64,000 nt of DNA from Paenalcaligenes hermetiae (GCF_039543645.1 NZ_BAABKD010000001.1:186001-250000), one strand, 5' to 3'. Shown: positions 54,225 through 63,029, counted from the first letter of the stretch. The notes: generated from the sequence alone by a model not told the origin. Numbers and translations: made by a program.

Positions 54225-54983
54225 ATGAAAACCTATCGTATTGGTCAAATCGTACCCAGTTCTAACACCACCATGGAAACCGAAATCCCAGCCATGCTCA
54301 ATGCTCGCATGGGGATTTTGCCAGAGGATCGCTTTACGTTTCACTCTTCGCGTATGCGCATGATGAACGTCACACCCGAAGAGCTTAAAGCCATGGACGC
54401 TGCTAGCGATCGCTGTGTGGTAGAGCTTGCCGATGCGCGTTGTGATGTGATGGCTTACGCCTGCTTAGTGGCGATTATGGCACAGGGTAATGGCTACCAC
54501 CGTCAATCCCAAGAGCGCCTAGAGGCCGCTGTTAAAAGCACAGGCGTGGATATTCCGGTTCTCAGCTCTGCCGGGGCGCTGGTAAACAGCATGAGCGAGT
54601 TTGGCATCAAGAAAATTTCGGTTATTACCCCTTACATGAAGCCACTGACTCAGCGTGTGGTGGAGTACATCGAACACGAGGGCATCGAGGTCAAAGACTC
54701 GATCAGTCTTGAAGTATCGGATAACCTTGAGGTTGGTTTGCTCAACCCCGAAAACTTACTAGAGCACGTGAAGCGTTTAGACCACGATGGCGTTGATGCC
54801 GTTGTGTTGTCTGCCTGCGTGCAGATGCCTTCTTTGCCTGCGATCCAGCGTGCTGAGGACATGATTGGCAAACCCGTGCTGTCCGCAGCAGTGGCCACGG
54901 TATACCAGATGCTTAAAACCCTGGGTCTAGAGACCCGTGTACCCGATGCGGGCTTCTTGCTATCTGGCAAGACCGCTATTTAA
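54225..54983 (+). CDS. maiA: maleate cis-trans isomerase
   Basis: Asp/Glu racemase superfamily, maleate isomerase family, 252 aa, cytoplasmic. Turns maleate into fumarate without cofactor, as in nicotinate breakdown (NicE) and in Alcaligenes. N-terminal VPSSNTTMETEIPAML holds the substrate loop; the two catalytic Cys are Cys80 (AYACLVA) and Cys198 (LSACVQMPSLP). No other nicotinate or gentisate-type gene is near; a LysR gene follows after a terminator. GGAGA ahead of the ATG. Confidence 0.93.
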   Translation: MKTYRIGQIVPSSNTTMETEIPAMLNARMGILPEDRFTFHSSRMRMMNVTPEELKAMDAASDRCVVELADARCDVMAYACLVAIMAQGNGYHRQSQERLEAAVKSTGVDIPVLSSAGALVNSMSEFGIKKISVITPYMKPLTQRVVEYIEHEGIEVKDSISLEVSDNLEVGLLNPENLLEHVKRLDHDGVDAVVLSACVQMPSLPAIQRAEDMIGKPVLSAAVATVYQMLKTLGLETRVPDAGFLLSGKTAI

Positions 54984-54999
54984 TCGCTGTTTCAGCCCC

Positions 55000-55024
55000 A
55001 ACCCCGCTATTGGCGGGGTTTTTT
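55000..55024 (+). terminator. Rho-independent terminator of the maleate isomerase gene
   Basis: Perfect 8-bp stem AACCCCGC/GCGGGGTT with a 5-nt loop, then a run of T (six including the stem end). It is 17 bases past the isomerase stop, so the LysR gene downstream must have its own promoter or rely on read-through. Confidence 0.92.
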
Positions 55025-55069
55025 GTGCCTGCGTTAAAATACGGCTTTTAAGCCAATAGGGAGATAGGC

Positions 55070-55969
55070 ATGGATTTGGTCAGCCTGCGGTTTTTTGTGC
55101 GCGTGGTCGAAGAGGGCACAATTAGCCAAGCAGCGCAGCGCGAGCATATTGCCGCCGCGGCAATTAGCCGCCGTATTGCCGACCTGGAAGATCAGCTCGG
55201 CACACCTTTGCTGCGGCGCACAAACAAGGGGGTACACCCAACCCAAGCCGGTATGGAACTGCTATACCGCGCCCGCAGTATTTTAAATAGCGTTCAAGAT
55301 TTAAAAAGTCATTTACAAGGATACTCACAGGGGCAACAAGGCCATATCCATTTGTTAGCAAATATATCCGTTATTTCCCAGCATTTACCCCATGTTTTAG
55401 CGGATTTTATTTCTGCACACCCCGAGGTGCAATTAAAAATAGAAGAAAAAAACAGTTTAGAAATTGTTTATGAAATAGAAAAATCACAAGCCGATATAGG
55501 AATTTACACAGCATTACCCCACGATGCCGATATTGAGAGTTATTTTTTTCGGCATGATCATCTTGGGGTGCTGGTTCCTTTAGACCATGATTTAGCTCAA
55601 TTTGATCGTCTTTTTTTTGAACAGTGTTTGGATTATGACCATATTATTTTACGAGCAGGCACCCAGCTAAATTACCAAATTACCAAAATTGCGATGGAGG
55701 CCAACCGCAGTGTTCCTGTACGCGCCGAGATCGACAGCTACGAGGCCATGTGCTTGCTGGTCAATGCGGGTATGGGGATCGGGGTTTTGCCCCATCAGAG
55801 CACACAAACATTTCAGATACCCAACACACGATTTGTTTGGCTTAATGATGCTTGGGCACAACGCGAACTCCTCATTGGTGTACGGCGAAAAAAGGAGCTT
55901 TCGCCCAGTGCAAAAATATTATTGGAGTTTCTGCAAAACAATGACACAACTTATATGAAAAATATCTAA
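55070..55969 (+). CDS. LysR-family regulator
   Basis: 299 aa. N-terminal winged helix (LRFFVRVVEEGTISQAAQREHIAAAAISRRI) and an effector domain. Its class has a CbbR/GltC-like layout; effector not known. Lies directly after the maleate isomerase gene on the same strand and may control it. The C-terminal half is visibly AT-rich (55430-55660). The frame ends 179 nt before the cold-shock gene. Confidence 0.92.
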   Translation: MDLVSLRFFVRVVEEGTISQAAQREHIAAAAISRRIADLEDQLGTPLLRRTNKGVHPTQAGMELLYRARSILNSVQDLKSHLQGYSQGQQGHIHLLANISVISQHLPHVLADFISAHPEVQLKIEEKNSLEIVYEIEKSQADIGIYTALPHDADIESYFFRHDHLGVLVPLDHDLAQFDRLFFEQCLDYDHIILRAGTQLNYQITKIAMEANRSVPVRAEIDSYEAMCLLVNAGMGIGVLPHQSTQTFQIPNTRFVWLNDAWAQRELLIGVRRKKELSPSAKILLEFLQNNDTTYMKNI

Positions 55970-55978
55970 ATATATTCC

Positions 55979-56006
55979 TTGACGTAGACCTAGCATTCAT
56001 ACTAAA
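55979..56006 (+). promoter_or_regulatory. possible promoter of the cold-shock gene
   Basis: TTGACG (55979-55984) followed by TACTAA (56000-56005) at 15-bp spacing. The -35 is good, the -10 only fair and the spacing short. It would give an untranslated leader of about 130 nt, as is usual for cold-shock genes. Confidence 0.4.
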
Positions 56007-56147
56007 GTGTTTAATCAGTAGGTTATCAAGTTCGTCGAAGTTCGTTCAATCTGTTTGCTACATAGTAAATTGCATTGCCCAATTTTGTACCTTGAAAATC
56101 TGTTCGTCGGGCGCAGTCGCTCATTTATTTTTTAGGAAGCATCTATC
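56007..56147 (+). promoter_or_regulatory. long 5' leader of the cold-shock gene
   Basis: The roughly 140 nt before the cold-shock ATG hold no reading frame of note. Cold-shock mRNAs of the CspA type carry long leaders that change fold with temperature; this one has TTCGTCGAAGTTCGTTC near its start and a TAGGAAG ribosome site. A thermosensor is inferred from length and gene type only. Confidence 0.4.
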
Positions 56148-56357
56148 ATGCAAACAGAATACGGCATCGTAAAATGGTTTAACAACGAAAAAGGCTTCGG
56201 CTTCATCACCCCCGAAAACGGTGGTAAAGACCTATTCGTACACCACTCTGATATTCTTGGCACCGGTTACAAGTCTTTAGACGAAAACCAGCGCGTTTCT
56301 TTTGAATCCGCTCAGGGTCAAAAAGGCCCTCAAGCCAAATCCGTACAAAAAATCTAA
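56148..56357 (+). CDS. CspA-family cold-shock protein
   Basis: Small RNA/DNA-binding OB-fold protein, 69 aa. RNP1 KGFGFI and RNP2 LFVHHSDI are both seen; YGIVKWFNNEKGFGF is the common opening. Acts as RNA chaperone and anti-terminator. Single gene with its own terminator; long leader upstream. Confidence 0.96.
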   Translation: MQTEYGIVKWFNNEKGFGFITPENGGKDLFVHHSDILGTGYKSLDENQRVSFESAQGQKGPQAKSVQKI

Positions 56358-56379
56358 TTTTTTGTAAAGATTAAAAAAA

Positions 56380-56407
56380 ACCGCATGTATACCATGCGGT
56401 TTTTTTA
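56380..56407. terminator. bidirectional terminator between the cold-shock gene and waaA
   Basis: 7-bp stem CCGCATG/CATGCGG with a 5-nt loop, flanked by eight A on the left and seven T on the right, so it works for both the cold-shock gene (plus) and waaA (minus, stop at 56427). Confidence 0.93.
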
Positions 56408-56426
56408 CGCCTACTCACTTTGAGCT

Positions 56427-57788
56427 TTATTTATCTAAGCGGTTTTGGCGTACATGCTGTTGTTTTAGGATCTCATGAATCCCTGCCATGACCCGCTCTA
56501 CAGAGCCGGCATGCTTTTGTACCCAATGTAAGCCTGCATCGGCCATACGTTGGCGCTGCGTACTGTCCTCAAGAAGCTGCATTGCCGTTTTTAATGCTAT
56601 CTCAGCATTTTGCACACGCAAGGCCGCGCCTTCTTTAAGGGCATCATCTACAGCTTGCTCAAAATTACGTGTATGCGGCCCTACAATCACCGGCACGCCC
56701 AGCGCACAAGCTTCGATAAAATTCTGCCCACCCAGTGGAGCAAAACTACCACCAATGATCGCCACCTGCGCTTGTGCATAGTACCAAGGCATCTCCCCCA
56801 GCGAATCGCCTAAAAGCACATCGGCTTCTTTGCAGCACGCTAAAGAACGGCTAGTGCAATCACCGCTCTGTACCAATTGCGAGCGCCGCACCACATTCCA
56901 GCCCTCGGCTTCTAATAAAATTGCTGCGGACTCAAAGCGTTGAGGATGACGTGGAATCAAATAAAACAGGGTGCGCTCGCGGGCGTCTAGATCCATTTGG
57001 TGCTCGCGCCGAATATAACGACGCATAGCATCAATAAACATTTGGTCCTCGCCCTCGCGGGTGCTGGCAATCACGACAATTTTGCGCCCTAAACGATCTG
57101 CAAACTGCTTACCACGCTCTACCTGATCCAGAGCAAGTTGCACATCAAATTTAAAATTGCCTGATACCCGTACCCCTTTAGCACCGGCGCGCTCTAAACG
57201 CTGTGCATCTTGAAAGGTTTGAGCATAAATGGCGGCAAATCGCGCATAAGCGTTACGCATAAGTGCCCCCATGCGTAATGATTTACGCAATGAGCGAGCC
57301 GAAAAACGCGCACTAACTAAAAACACAGGGATATCAGCGCGAATCGCCTGATACAGCAAATTGGGCCAAACCTCACGCTCAATCACCACCACAAGCTGAG
57401 GCTGATAAAAAGCGTAAAACCGCTTGGCAGCACCGGGGAAATCATAAGGCAACCACTGTTGTATTAGCTGCCCGTTTGCGATGGCGGCATTAAATGCCCG
57501 CTGCCCCTCGGCATAACCGGTATAAGTCAGATGGGTTAACAAAATCGTATGCCCTTCGGAAAGTAGGGCTTGTACTAGTGGCTGAGCCGCCCGCATTTCG
57601 CCTAAACTGACAGCATGCACCATGATTAGCCCCGCCTGTTTAGGGCGTGCTGTCTTGCCATAATACCCAAAACGTAATGGGCTAAAAACCTGCCATCGGC
57701 CGCCGGATTTACGCGCACGCACATACATCCACCCCAATAAAAAGGGTGAAACCAGCCGCAATAACAACGTGTAAATAAAACGATTCAA
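56427..57788 (-). CDS. waaA: 3-deoxy-D-manno-octulosonic acid transferase
   Basis: Adds Kdo from CMP-Kdo to lipid A at the inner membrane; 453 aa. N-terminal membrane segment (about 5-22), then the GT30 opening (HAVSLGEMRAAQPLVQALL with the catalytic Glu), REVWPNLLYQAI in the middle, and IIGGSFAPLGGQNFIEACALGVPVIVGPHTRNF in the C-terminal CMP-Kdo domain. Follows waaC by 38 nt. Core LPS synthesis, together with rfb genes about 3 kb away. Confidence 0.96.
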   Translation of the reverse strand: MNRFIYTLLLRLVSPFLLGWMYVRARKSGGRWQVFSPLRFGYYGKTARPKQAGLIMVHAVSLGEMRAAQPLVQALLSEGHTILLTHLTYTGYAEGQRAFNAAIANGQLIQQWLPYDFPGAAKRFYAFYQPQLVVVIEREVWPNLLYQAIRADIPVFLVSARFSARSLRKSLRMGALMRNAYARFAAIYAQTFQDAQRLERAGAKGVRVSGNFKFDVQLALDQVERGKQFADRLGRKIVVIASTREGEDQMFIDAMRRYIRREHQMDLDARERTLFYLIPRHPQRFESAAILLEAEGWNVVRRSQLVQSGDCTSRSLACCKEADVLLGDSLGEMPWYYAQAQVAIIGGSFAPLGGQNFIEACALGVPVIVGPHTRNFEQAVDDALKEGAALRVQNAEIALKTAMQLLEDSTQRQRMADAGLHWVQKHAGSVERVMAGIHEILKQQHVRQNRLDK

Positions 57789-57826
57789 ACGTATCCAACC
57801 TTTAACCTTGAATGCTTATTGTACCG

Positions 57827-58783
57827 TTAACCGCGACTTAAGGCTTGCTGCACTGCACTAAGCACAAGTTCAGCGCTAGGCTCTTGACCTCTGTCGCCTA
57901 AACTGGCAGTGTAAGCACGACTCACCAGTGGCGTGCGCACAGGGGTGGATGCTTTATAAATCCCTATGGTTGGGCGCTCTAATGCCGCTGACAAATGGGT
58001 TAATCCACTATCTAAGCCCACCATTACCGTCGCCTTGGCTAGCGCATGGGCCACATCCGTTAAACCCATACGCGGCAAAACCTCAGCATTGTGACGTCCT
58101 ACAATCAATTGTTGTGCGCGCTGTGCTTCTGCTGGGCTACCTGCTAATAAACGTAAACCCAACCCTTGGTTTTGCAAATAATCAAAAACTTTATGCCAAC
58201 TGGCTTCGGGCCAGAGCTTATCGTCACGACTCGCCGATGGCATAATCAAAGCAACGGGCTCAATCTCTACCGCAGTGGTAATAGCTTGTAGCCCATAGTC
58301 CGGCTCCCCTTGGTAGCTATAATCTAAGGCTAACGATGCCAGTAAACGCTGGCGCGTAATGGCCGGCTGCCAAAACTCGACCCGATGTTTTTTCTGAAAA
58401 AACAACGAAGCTAGCGGTTCGCGCGCGGATTTCCAATCCAAGCCATGTTTTTGTCCATAGGCTAAACGGGTGATCCATACTGTTTTTAATAGTGCCTGCA
58501 TATCTAACACAATGTCGTAGCGGGTTTGACGCAAGCGCTGTTTAAAAGCAGCCCGCTCAGCGCGTGATGTGGCCGACCACCAGTTTTTACGCCAACGGCG
58601 GTGCGCGACCGGAATCACCTCGTGGATGGCTGGGTGCCATTGTGGGATTTCGGTAAAAGACTCTTCGACTACCCAGTCAATCTGAGCATCGGGGTAATGC
58701 GTGGCAATATCGCTCATCGCCGGCAACATATGCACCAAATCCCCCAATGATGAGGTGCGCACAATTAAGATTTTTTTACTCAT
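57827..58783 (-). CDS. waaC: lipopolysaccharide heptosyltransferase I
   Basis: GT9 transferase adding the first heptose to the Kdo of the LPS inner core; 318 aa, peripheral at the inner membrane. N-terminal ILIVRTSSLGDLVHMLPAMSDI, WVVEESFTEIPQWHPA and the C-terminal GLDSGLTHLSAALERPTIGIYKAS are family marks. First gene of a waaC-waaA pair. Divergent from the LysR gene at 58948. Confidence 0.96.
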   Translation of the reverse strand: MSKKILIVRTSSLGDLVHMLPAMSDIATHYPDAQIDWVVEESFTEIPQWHPAIHEVIPVAHRRWRKNWWSATSRAERAAFKQRLRQTRYDIVLDMQALLKTVWITRLAYGQKHGLDWKSAREPLASLFFQKKHRVEFWQPAITRQRLLASLALDYSYQGEPDYGLQAITTAVEIEPVALIMPSASRDDKLWPEASWHKVFDYLQNQGLGLRLLAGSPAEAQRAQQLIVGRHNAEVLPRMGLTDVAHALAKATVMVGLDSGLTHLSAALERPTIGIYKASTPVRTPLVSRAYTASLGDRGQEPSAELVLSAVQQALSRG

Positions 58784-58903
58784 AGCGTCGATTATAGTGG
58801 GTACAACAACTAACAGCTTTTATTATCAAGCGCTATAGTAACTGATAGTTAGGTGACATCCCCATCATTTCCAATTGATTTACGCCAACAGCGGCGAAGT
58901 GTT

Positions 58904-58942
58904 CGTGTTTTTACACGCGTATTCTTCCCTGCACCGAGGGAA
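58904..58942 (+). promoter_or_regulatory. inverted repeats in front of the LysR gene
   Basis: Two repeats lie in the leader: CGTGT-TTTT-ACACG at 58904-58917, and TTCCCT-GCACCG-AGGGAA at 58925-58942. The second 3' arm is the ribosome binding site (GAGGGA) of the LysR gene at 58948, so an RNA hairpin could limit its translation; as DNA, both could be autoregulatory sites. Confidence 0.45.
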
Positions 58943-58947
58943 TTTTT

Positions 58948-59844
58948 ATGATTGATTTCAAACAGATTGAAGCTTTTGTTTGGGTGGCCGAGTTAGGAGG
59001 CTTTAGTGCCGCAGCCGAAAAACTAAACACCACGCAACCATCGATTTCTCAACGTATTGCCAGCTTTGAGCGGCAGGTTTCAACACGGGTTTTTGACCGT
59101 AGTGCGCGCGGTATTAAGCTCACAGAAAAAGGTCAGGAATTACTTTCACACGCTCAGCGTATGTTAGAGCTACGTAACGAAATGCTGCGTGTCGCTCAAA
59201 GCCCCAACGTGATTCGTGGCACTTTTCATTTAGGGGTGGCAGAAACCTTAGTTCATACGTGGCTGCATATTCTGATTGAGCAGCTACATACCCAATACCC
59301 TGCTCTCATTATTGAAATTCACGTGGATACCAGTCAAGTATTACGGGAAAAGCTCCTGAATTATCAGTTAGATTTAGCTTTTTTTGTGGGAAATGATACG
59401 GATAAAAAAACCGAATACCTCCCCATTGGTGAGTACCCTTTAGTCTGGGTTGCCAGCCCTACATTACGCTTACATGGACGTACAGTAAGTGTTGCGGAAC
59501 TAGGGGTTTACCCTGTTATTACGTATCCGGTAGGCAGCTTACCTTATCGTGCTGTTGATCAACTTTTACACGAGGCTAAAGTGGAATCTCCGCGTATTTA
59601 TGGCAGTGCTTCGCTGAGTACCATTTTACATATGACCTCGCGCGGCATGGGACCTAGCGTGCTAGCAGAAGAGCTGGCAAAACCGCTACTTTCCCAAGGA
59701 AAACTGCGTCGTTTGAAAGTAGAAAAGCCGCTTCCGTCTTTGGCTTTTTATGCCCATTGGCTGGACTCACCCGACAGTCATGCTGCGCGTACTGTCGCTC
59801 GTTTAGCACAATCCATTTCTGAGCAGTACCCGGCCCATGTATAA
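58948..59844 (+). CDS. LysR-family regulator of the TRAP cassette
   Basis: 298 aa. Winged helix-turn-helix at the N-terminus (FVWVAELGGFSAAAEKLNTTQPSISQRI) and a periplasmic-binding-like effector domain. Stands on the same strand, 117 nt ahead of the TRAP receptor gene, with a T-N11-A dyad (59878-59892) in between, so it probably controls transport and breakdown genes downstream. Effector unknown. Confidence 0.92.
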   Translation: MIDFKQIEAFVWVAELGGFSAAAEKLNTTQPSISQRIASFERQVSTRVFDRSARGIKLTEKGQELLSHAQRMLELRNEMLRVAQSPNVIRGTFHLGVAETLVHTWLHILIEQLHTQYPALIIEIHVDTSQVLREKLLNYQLDLAFFVGNDTDKKTEYLPIGEYPLVWVASPTLRLHGRTVSVAELGVYPVITYPVGSLPYRAVDQLLHEAKVESPRIYGSASLSTILHMTSRGMGPSVLAEELAKPLLSQGKLRRLKVEKPLPSLAFYAHWLDSPDSHAARTVARLAQSISEQYPAHV

Positions 59845-59877
59845 GAATAATTTATAGACACACATCTAAACATACAA

Positions 59878-59892
59878 TTGGACAGTTTCCAA
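59878..59892. promoter_or_regulatory. LysR-type binding box before the TRAP genes
   Basis: TTGGA-CAGTT-TCCAA, a perfect 5-bp dyad that contains T-N11-A, the general LysR box, about 70 bp before the dctP start. The adjoining LysR gene is the obvious candidate to bind it. Confidence 0.5.
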
Positions 59893-59960
59893 ACAATAAG
59901 GTGCAATCGAAACTGAAACAAACTTATACCTACTGTGAGCTTAATTTCAGGAGACCCTTC

Positions 59961-61010
59961 ATGAAACGTCTGTTAGCCGCGTCTTTTCTAGGCTTGGCCG
60001 CTGTATCAGCTCAAGCCCAAGAGGTAGTCACCGACCTACCTAAAACTAAATTAACCGTTGTCGGTGGCTTAAGTAATCTCACCGCCTATCAAAATGGCGA
60101 GCACCCTTTTTGGTCTAAAACCATCCCTGAGCTATCGGATGGCAAAATCACGGTAGACATCAAAGGCTACAACGAGATGGGCTTAAAAGGACCAGAGGTA
60201 TTACGCTTGGTCAGCCAAGGCGTAATCCCTATTGGTAGCGCTACATTAGCCTATTTTGCTACGGACAACCCCATCAACGAGGCCATTGACTTAGCTGGTT
60301 TGGCACCTGACATTCAAACCGCACGTGAAATCACTGATGCGTTTTTACCCGCTTACGAAAAGCACTATGATGGCATCAACACCAAACTGTTGGGGATTTC
60401 TACTTATCCAGCCCAAGTCTTGTTCTGCAAAGGCAGCTTTGCAGGCCTAAGTGACTTGAAAGGGAAAAAAGTACGCACAAGCAGCCGCACCCAAGCAGAA
60501 TTTGTACAAGCATTTGGTGGCAGCAGCGTAACCATTCCTTTCGGTGAGGTCGTACCTGCTCTACAAAATGGTGTGGTGGACTGCGCGATTACCGGCTCAC
60601 TCTCTGGCTATTCCGCCAAATGGTACGAAGTCAGCGACCACCTGTATGCGTTGCCTATTAACTGGAACCAACAATTAATTGTGGCGAACAAAGCTTTTTG
60701 GAATAAGCTCGACCCCAAAGTGCAACAGTTCTTAGAAACCAATGTTAAAACCCTTGTTGATGACATTTGGGCCGCTGCCGCCACGGAAACCCAACAGGGT
60801 TACGACTGCAACACCGGTGCCGAGGCATGTACGCTTGAGCCTAAAGGCAACATGAAACTAGTTGAGCCTTCGGCAGAAGACCAAAAGCTGCTCAAAGACG
60901 TCATGGATAAAACCGTGATTCCAGGTTGGGCCAAACGTTGTTCAGCCGACTGTGTGGATAGCTTTAACCAGTACATTGGCCCAGTGTTGGGTTTAAAAGC
61001 TAACAAATAA
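59961..61010 (+). CDS. TRAP transporter solute receptor (DctP family)
   Basis: Periplasmic binding protein, 349 aa. Signal peptide at 1-20 (ends AQAQ). Family marks: LSDLKGKKVRTSSRTQAEFVQAFGGSSVTIPFGEVVPALQNGVVDCAITG, the usual dimer-hinge and carboxylate-Arg region. Binds an organic acid, identity unknown. GGAGA lies before the ATG at 59961; a frame open 20 codons upstream is not used. Followed by two hairpins, then the permease genes. Confidence 0.94.
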   Translation: MKRLLAASFLGLAAVSAQAQEVVTDLPKTKLTVVGGLSNLTAYQNGEHPFWSKTIPELSDGKITVDIKGYNEMGLKGPEVLRLVSQGVIPIGSATLAYFATDNPINEAIDLAGLAPDIQTAREITDAFLPAYEKHYDGINTKLLGISTYPAQVLFCKGSFAGLSDLKGKKVRTSSRTQAEFVQAFGGSSVTIPFGEVVPALQNGVVDCAITGSLSGYSAKWYEVSDHLYALPINWNQQLIVANKAFWNKLDPKVQQFLETNVKTLVDDIWAAAATETQQGYDCNTGAEACTLEPKGNMKLVEPSAEDQKLLKDVMDKTVIPGWAKRCSADCVDSFNQYIGPVLGLKANK

Positions 61011-61022
61011 TTTGTTTTCTTT

Positions 61023-61057
61023 TTGGTTTAGCTGCTCCTCCCGCAGCCATAAACCAA
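61023..61057 (+). other. hairpin directly after the TRAP receptor gene
   Basis: Stem of TTGGTTTA/TAAACCAA (8 bp) continued by GCTGC/GCAGC (5 bp) with a 2-nt bulge and a 7-nt loop. It starts 12 bases past the dctP stop, with no U tract. Likely an RNA-stabilising 3' structure rather than a stop signal. Confidence 0.65.
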
Positions 61058-61098
61058 GGGCGTTTGATGTCACACAGGGTCAAACGCCCTCTTTTTTC
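61057..61098 (+). terminator. terminator or attenuator between TRAP receptor and permease genes
   Basis: Perfect 11-bp stem AGGGCGTTTGA/TCAAACGCCCT (61057-61067 with 61080-61090), 12-nt loop, followed by CTTTTTTC. It lies inside the operon between dctP and dctQ, so it would let through only part of the transcripts and give more receptor than permease. Confidence 0.85.
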
Positions 61099-61113
61099 TA
61101 TCAGGTGTGACCG

Positions 61114-61737
61114 ATGACAACTTCTACTCCCACTTCTTTGTTGGGGCGACTGCTCAATGGTGCGACCACGCTTTCACGCATAGCGATCTGGATCGCCGGC
61201 GGTTTGACCTTGCTAAGCGCCATTTACATTACGCTGGATGTACTTAGTCGTAAGTTTCTCAACTCTCCCCTTGGCGGTTCGGACGAGCTGTCCGGCTATG
61301 CTTTTGCGATTAGTGTGTCATGGGCGTTGTCATTTGCCACACTGGATCGCGCCAATATCCGTATTGATGCTATCTACCAGCATTTGCCAGTGCGTATTGC
61401 GGCCTTTTTAGACTGGGTCGCTTTAGTCGCTTTGGCCGTATTTATTGTGTATTTAACCCGTTATGCCGCCGAAGTCGCCGGCATGTCATGGGAAAGCCAA
61501 TCCACCGCAAACACCATTTTGGGTACACCTCTCTGGATCCCTCAGACCCTTTGGGCAGCGGGGCTAGTGTGGCTTTGTGTAGTACTGGCATTGATGTTAA
61601 TTCGTGCTTCTTTAGCCTTAGTTACGGGTAACATGGCCGAGGTCCAACGTATTTGCGGTATCCGCACCACCAAAGAAGAAGCCAGCGCCGAGGCCGAATC
61701 CGGTAAGCGTTTAGTGCAAATGGAGCAACAATCATGA
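61114..61737 (+). CDS. TRAP transporter small permease (DctQ)
   Basis: Inner-membrane protein, 207 aa with four membrane segments (about 20-40, 60-80, 97-117, 140-165). The segment LDVLSRKFLNSPLGGSDELSGYAF is characteristic of DctQ. A charged C-terminal tail is longer than usual (about 180-207). Works with DctM to move the acid with Na+. ATGA overlap with dctM. Confidence 0.93.
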   Translation: MTTSTPTSLLGRLLNGATTLSRIAIWIAGGLTLLSAIYITLDVLSRKFLNSPLGGSDELSGYAFAISVSWALSFATLDRANIRIDAIYQHLPVRIAAFLDWVALVALAVFIVYLTRYAAEVAGMSWESQSTANTILGTPLWIPQTLWAAGLVWLCVVLALMLIRASLALVTGNMAEVQRICGIRTTKEEASAEAESGKRLVQMEQQS

Positions 61738-63017
61738 TCGCTACCGCTTTAACTCTGTTGTTAATTTTAATCGGGGTCAGTATCCCCGTTGGGGCGGCTC
61801 TGGGTGTGCTAGGGCTGATTTTAGATCCGCTGTATTCTTTTTTACCGCTAAGCCGTGCTATGGGCGAAGTCGCCTGGGGAACCAGTAATGAGTTTTTATT
61901 GGTTGCTGTGCCGCTCTTTATTATGCTTGGCGAAATTCTCTTACGTTCTGGTCTGGCGGAGCGCATGTATAACGCCATGAGCTTGTGGTTATCATGGTTA
62001 CCCGGCGGCTTAATGCACGCCAATATTGGCGCCAGCGCTCTTTTTGCCGCAACATCGGGTTCCAGTGTGGCGACCGCGGCCACGGTCGGTACGGTGGCGT
62101 TGCCGCAAATTAAAAAACAAAACTACCACGAACCGCTATTTTTAGGCAGTTTAGCCGCTGGGGGCACGCTCGGGATCTTAATTCCCCCGTCGATTAACTT
62201 GGTGATTTACGGGGTGTTGACCAATACCTCGGTGCCTAAGCTCTATTTAGCTGGCATTTTGCCTGGTTTGGGTATGGCATTGCTGTTTATTTTAGTGATT
62301 GCGTTAGCCTGTATCGTCAAACCCGCATGGGGGGGCAAAAAAGTCCAAGCCCCTTGGCGTGCACGCTTTGCAAGCCTGGTGCATTTGCTTCCTCCTTTAG
62401 CGATTTTCTTTTTAGTTGTGGGCTCTATTTATGCCGGTGTCGCCACCCCTACCGAAGCGGCAGCATTGGGTGTGATCGGGGCGTTAATTTTAGCGGCATT
62501 TAGCCGTCGCCTAAGCTGGAAAATGCTCAAAGAAACCTTTGAGGGCACCATGAAATCCACTGCCATGATCATGTTGATCGTTATTGGTGCCGCATTTTTA
62601 AACTTTATTATGTCTGGCATTGGACTCACCAATGCCATCACAAGCGCGATCACTGGTTTAGGGGTGTCACCCACATTGATGTTGCTTGTCCTTGTGGTGT
62701 TTTATCTGGTGCTGGGGTGTTTTATGGAAACCCTCTCTATGATGATCACCACCATTCCTATTGTTGCGCCCGTTATGATGGCTTTGGGTTTTGATCCCGT
62801 ATGGCTGGGTATTGTAATCATTGTCTTGGTTGAAGTCGCACTGATTACGCCCCCGGTTGGACTCAACCTGTTTGTGGTACAAAGCTTACGTCCCGCAGGC
62901 AGTATGAATGACGTCATGATAGGTAGTTTGCCATTTGTGCTGATGTTATTGGGCATGGTGTTTTTATTAGCCATTTTCCCAGATATCGCGCTCTGGCTTC
63001 CCCGTGTCTTTGGTTAA
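61734..63017 (+). CDS. TRAP transporter large permease (DctM)
   Basis: Inner-membrane permease of the ion-transporter superfamily, 427 aa, about twelve membrane segments. Marks: VPLFIMLGEILLRSGLAERM, ASALFAATSGSSVATAATVG, AAGGTLGILIPPSINLVIYGVLTNTS and the CFMETLSMMITTIPIVAPVM loop. Forms the transport path; the ATG overlaps the dctQ stop. Ends 12 nt before DUF2848. Confidence 0.95.
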   Translation: MIATALTLLLILIGVSIPVGAALGVLGLILDPLYSFLPLSRAMGEVAWGTSNEFLLVAVPLFIMLGEILLRSGLAERMYNAMSLWLSWLPGGLMHANIGASALFAATSGSSVATAATVGTVALPQIKKQNYHEPLFLGSLAAGGTLGILIPPSINLVIYGVLTNTSVPKLYLAGILPGLGMALLFILVIALACIVKPAWGGKKVQAPWRARFASLVHLLPPLAIFFLVVGSIYAGVATPTEAAALGVIGALILAAFSRRLSWKMLKETFEGTMKSTAMIMLIVIGAAFLNFIMSGIGLTNAITSAITGLGVSPTLMLLVLVVFYLVLGCFMETLSMMITTIPIVAPVMMALGFDPVWLGIVIIVLVEVALITPPVGLNLFVVQSLRPAGSMNDVMIGSLPFVLMLLGMVFLLAIFPDIALWLPRVFG

Positions 63018-63029
63018 GGTTGGTGTGTT

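Noticed and set aside
61622..62083. 153-codon minus-strand frame across dctQ/dctM
   Set aside because: Antisense to both permease genes, with no family likeness.
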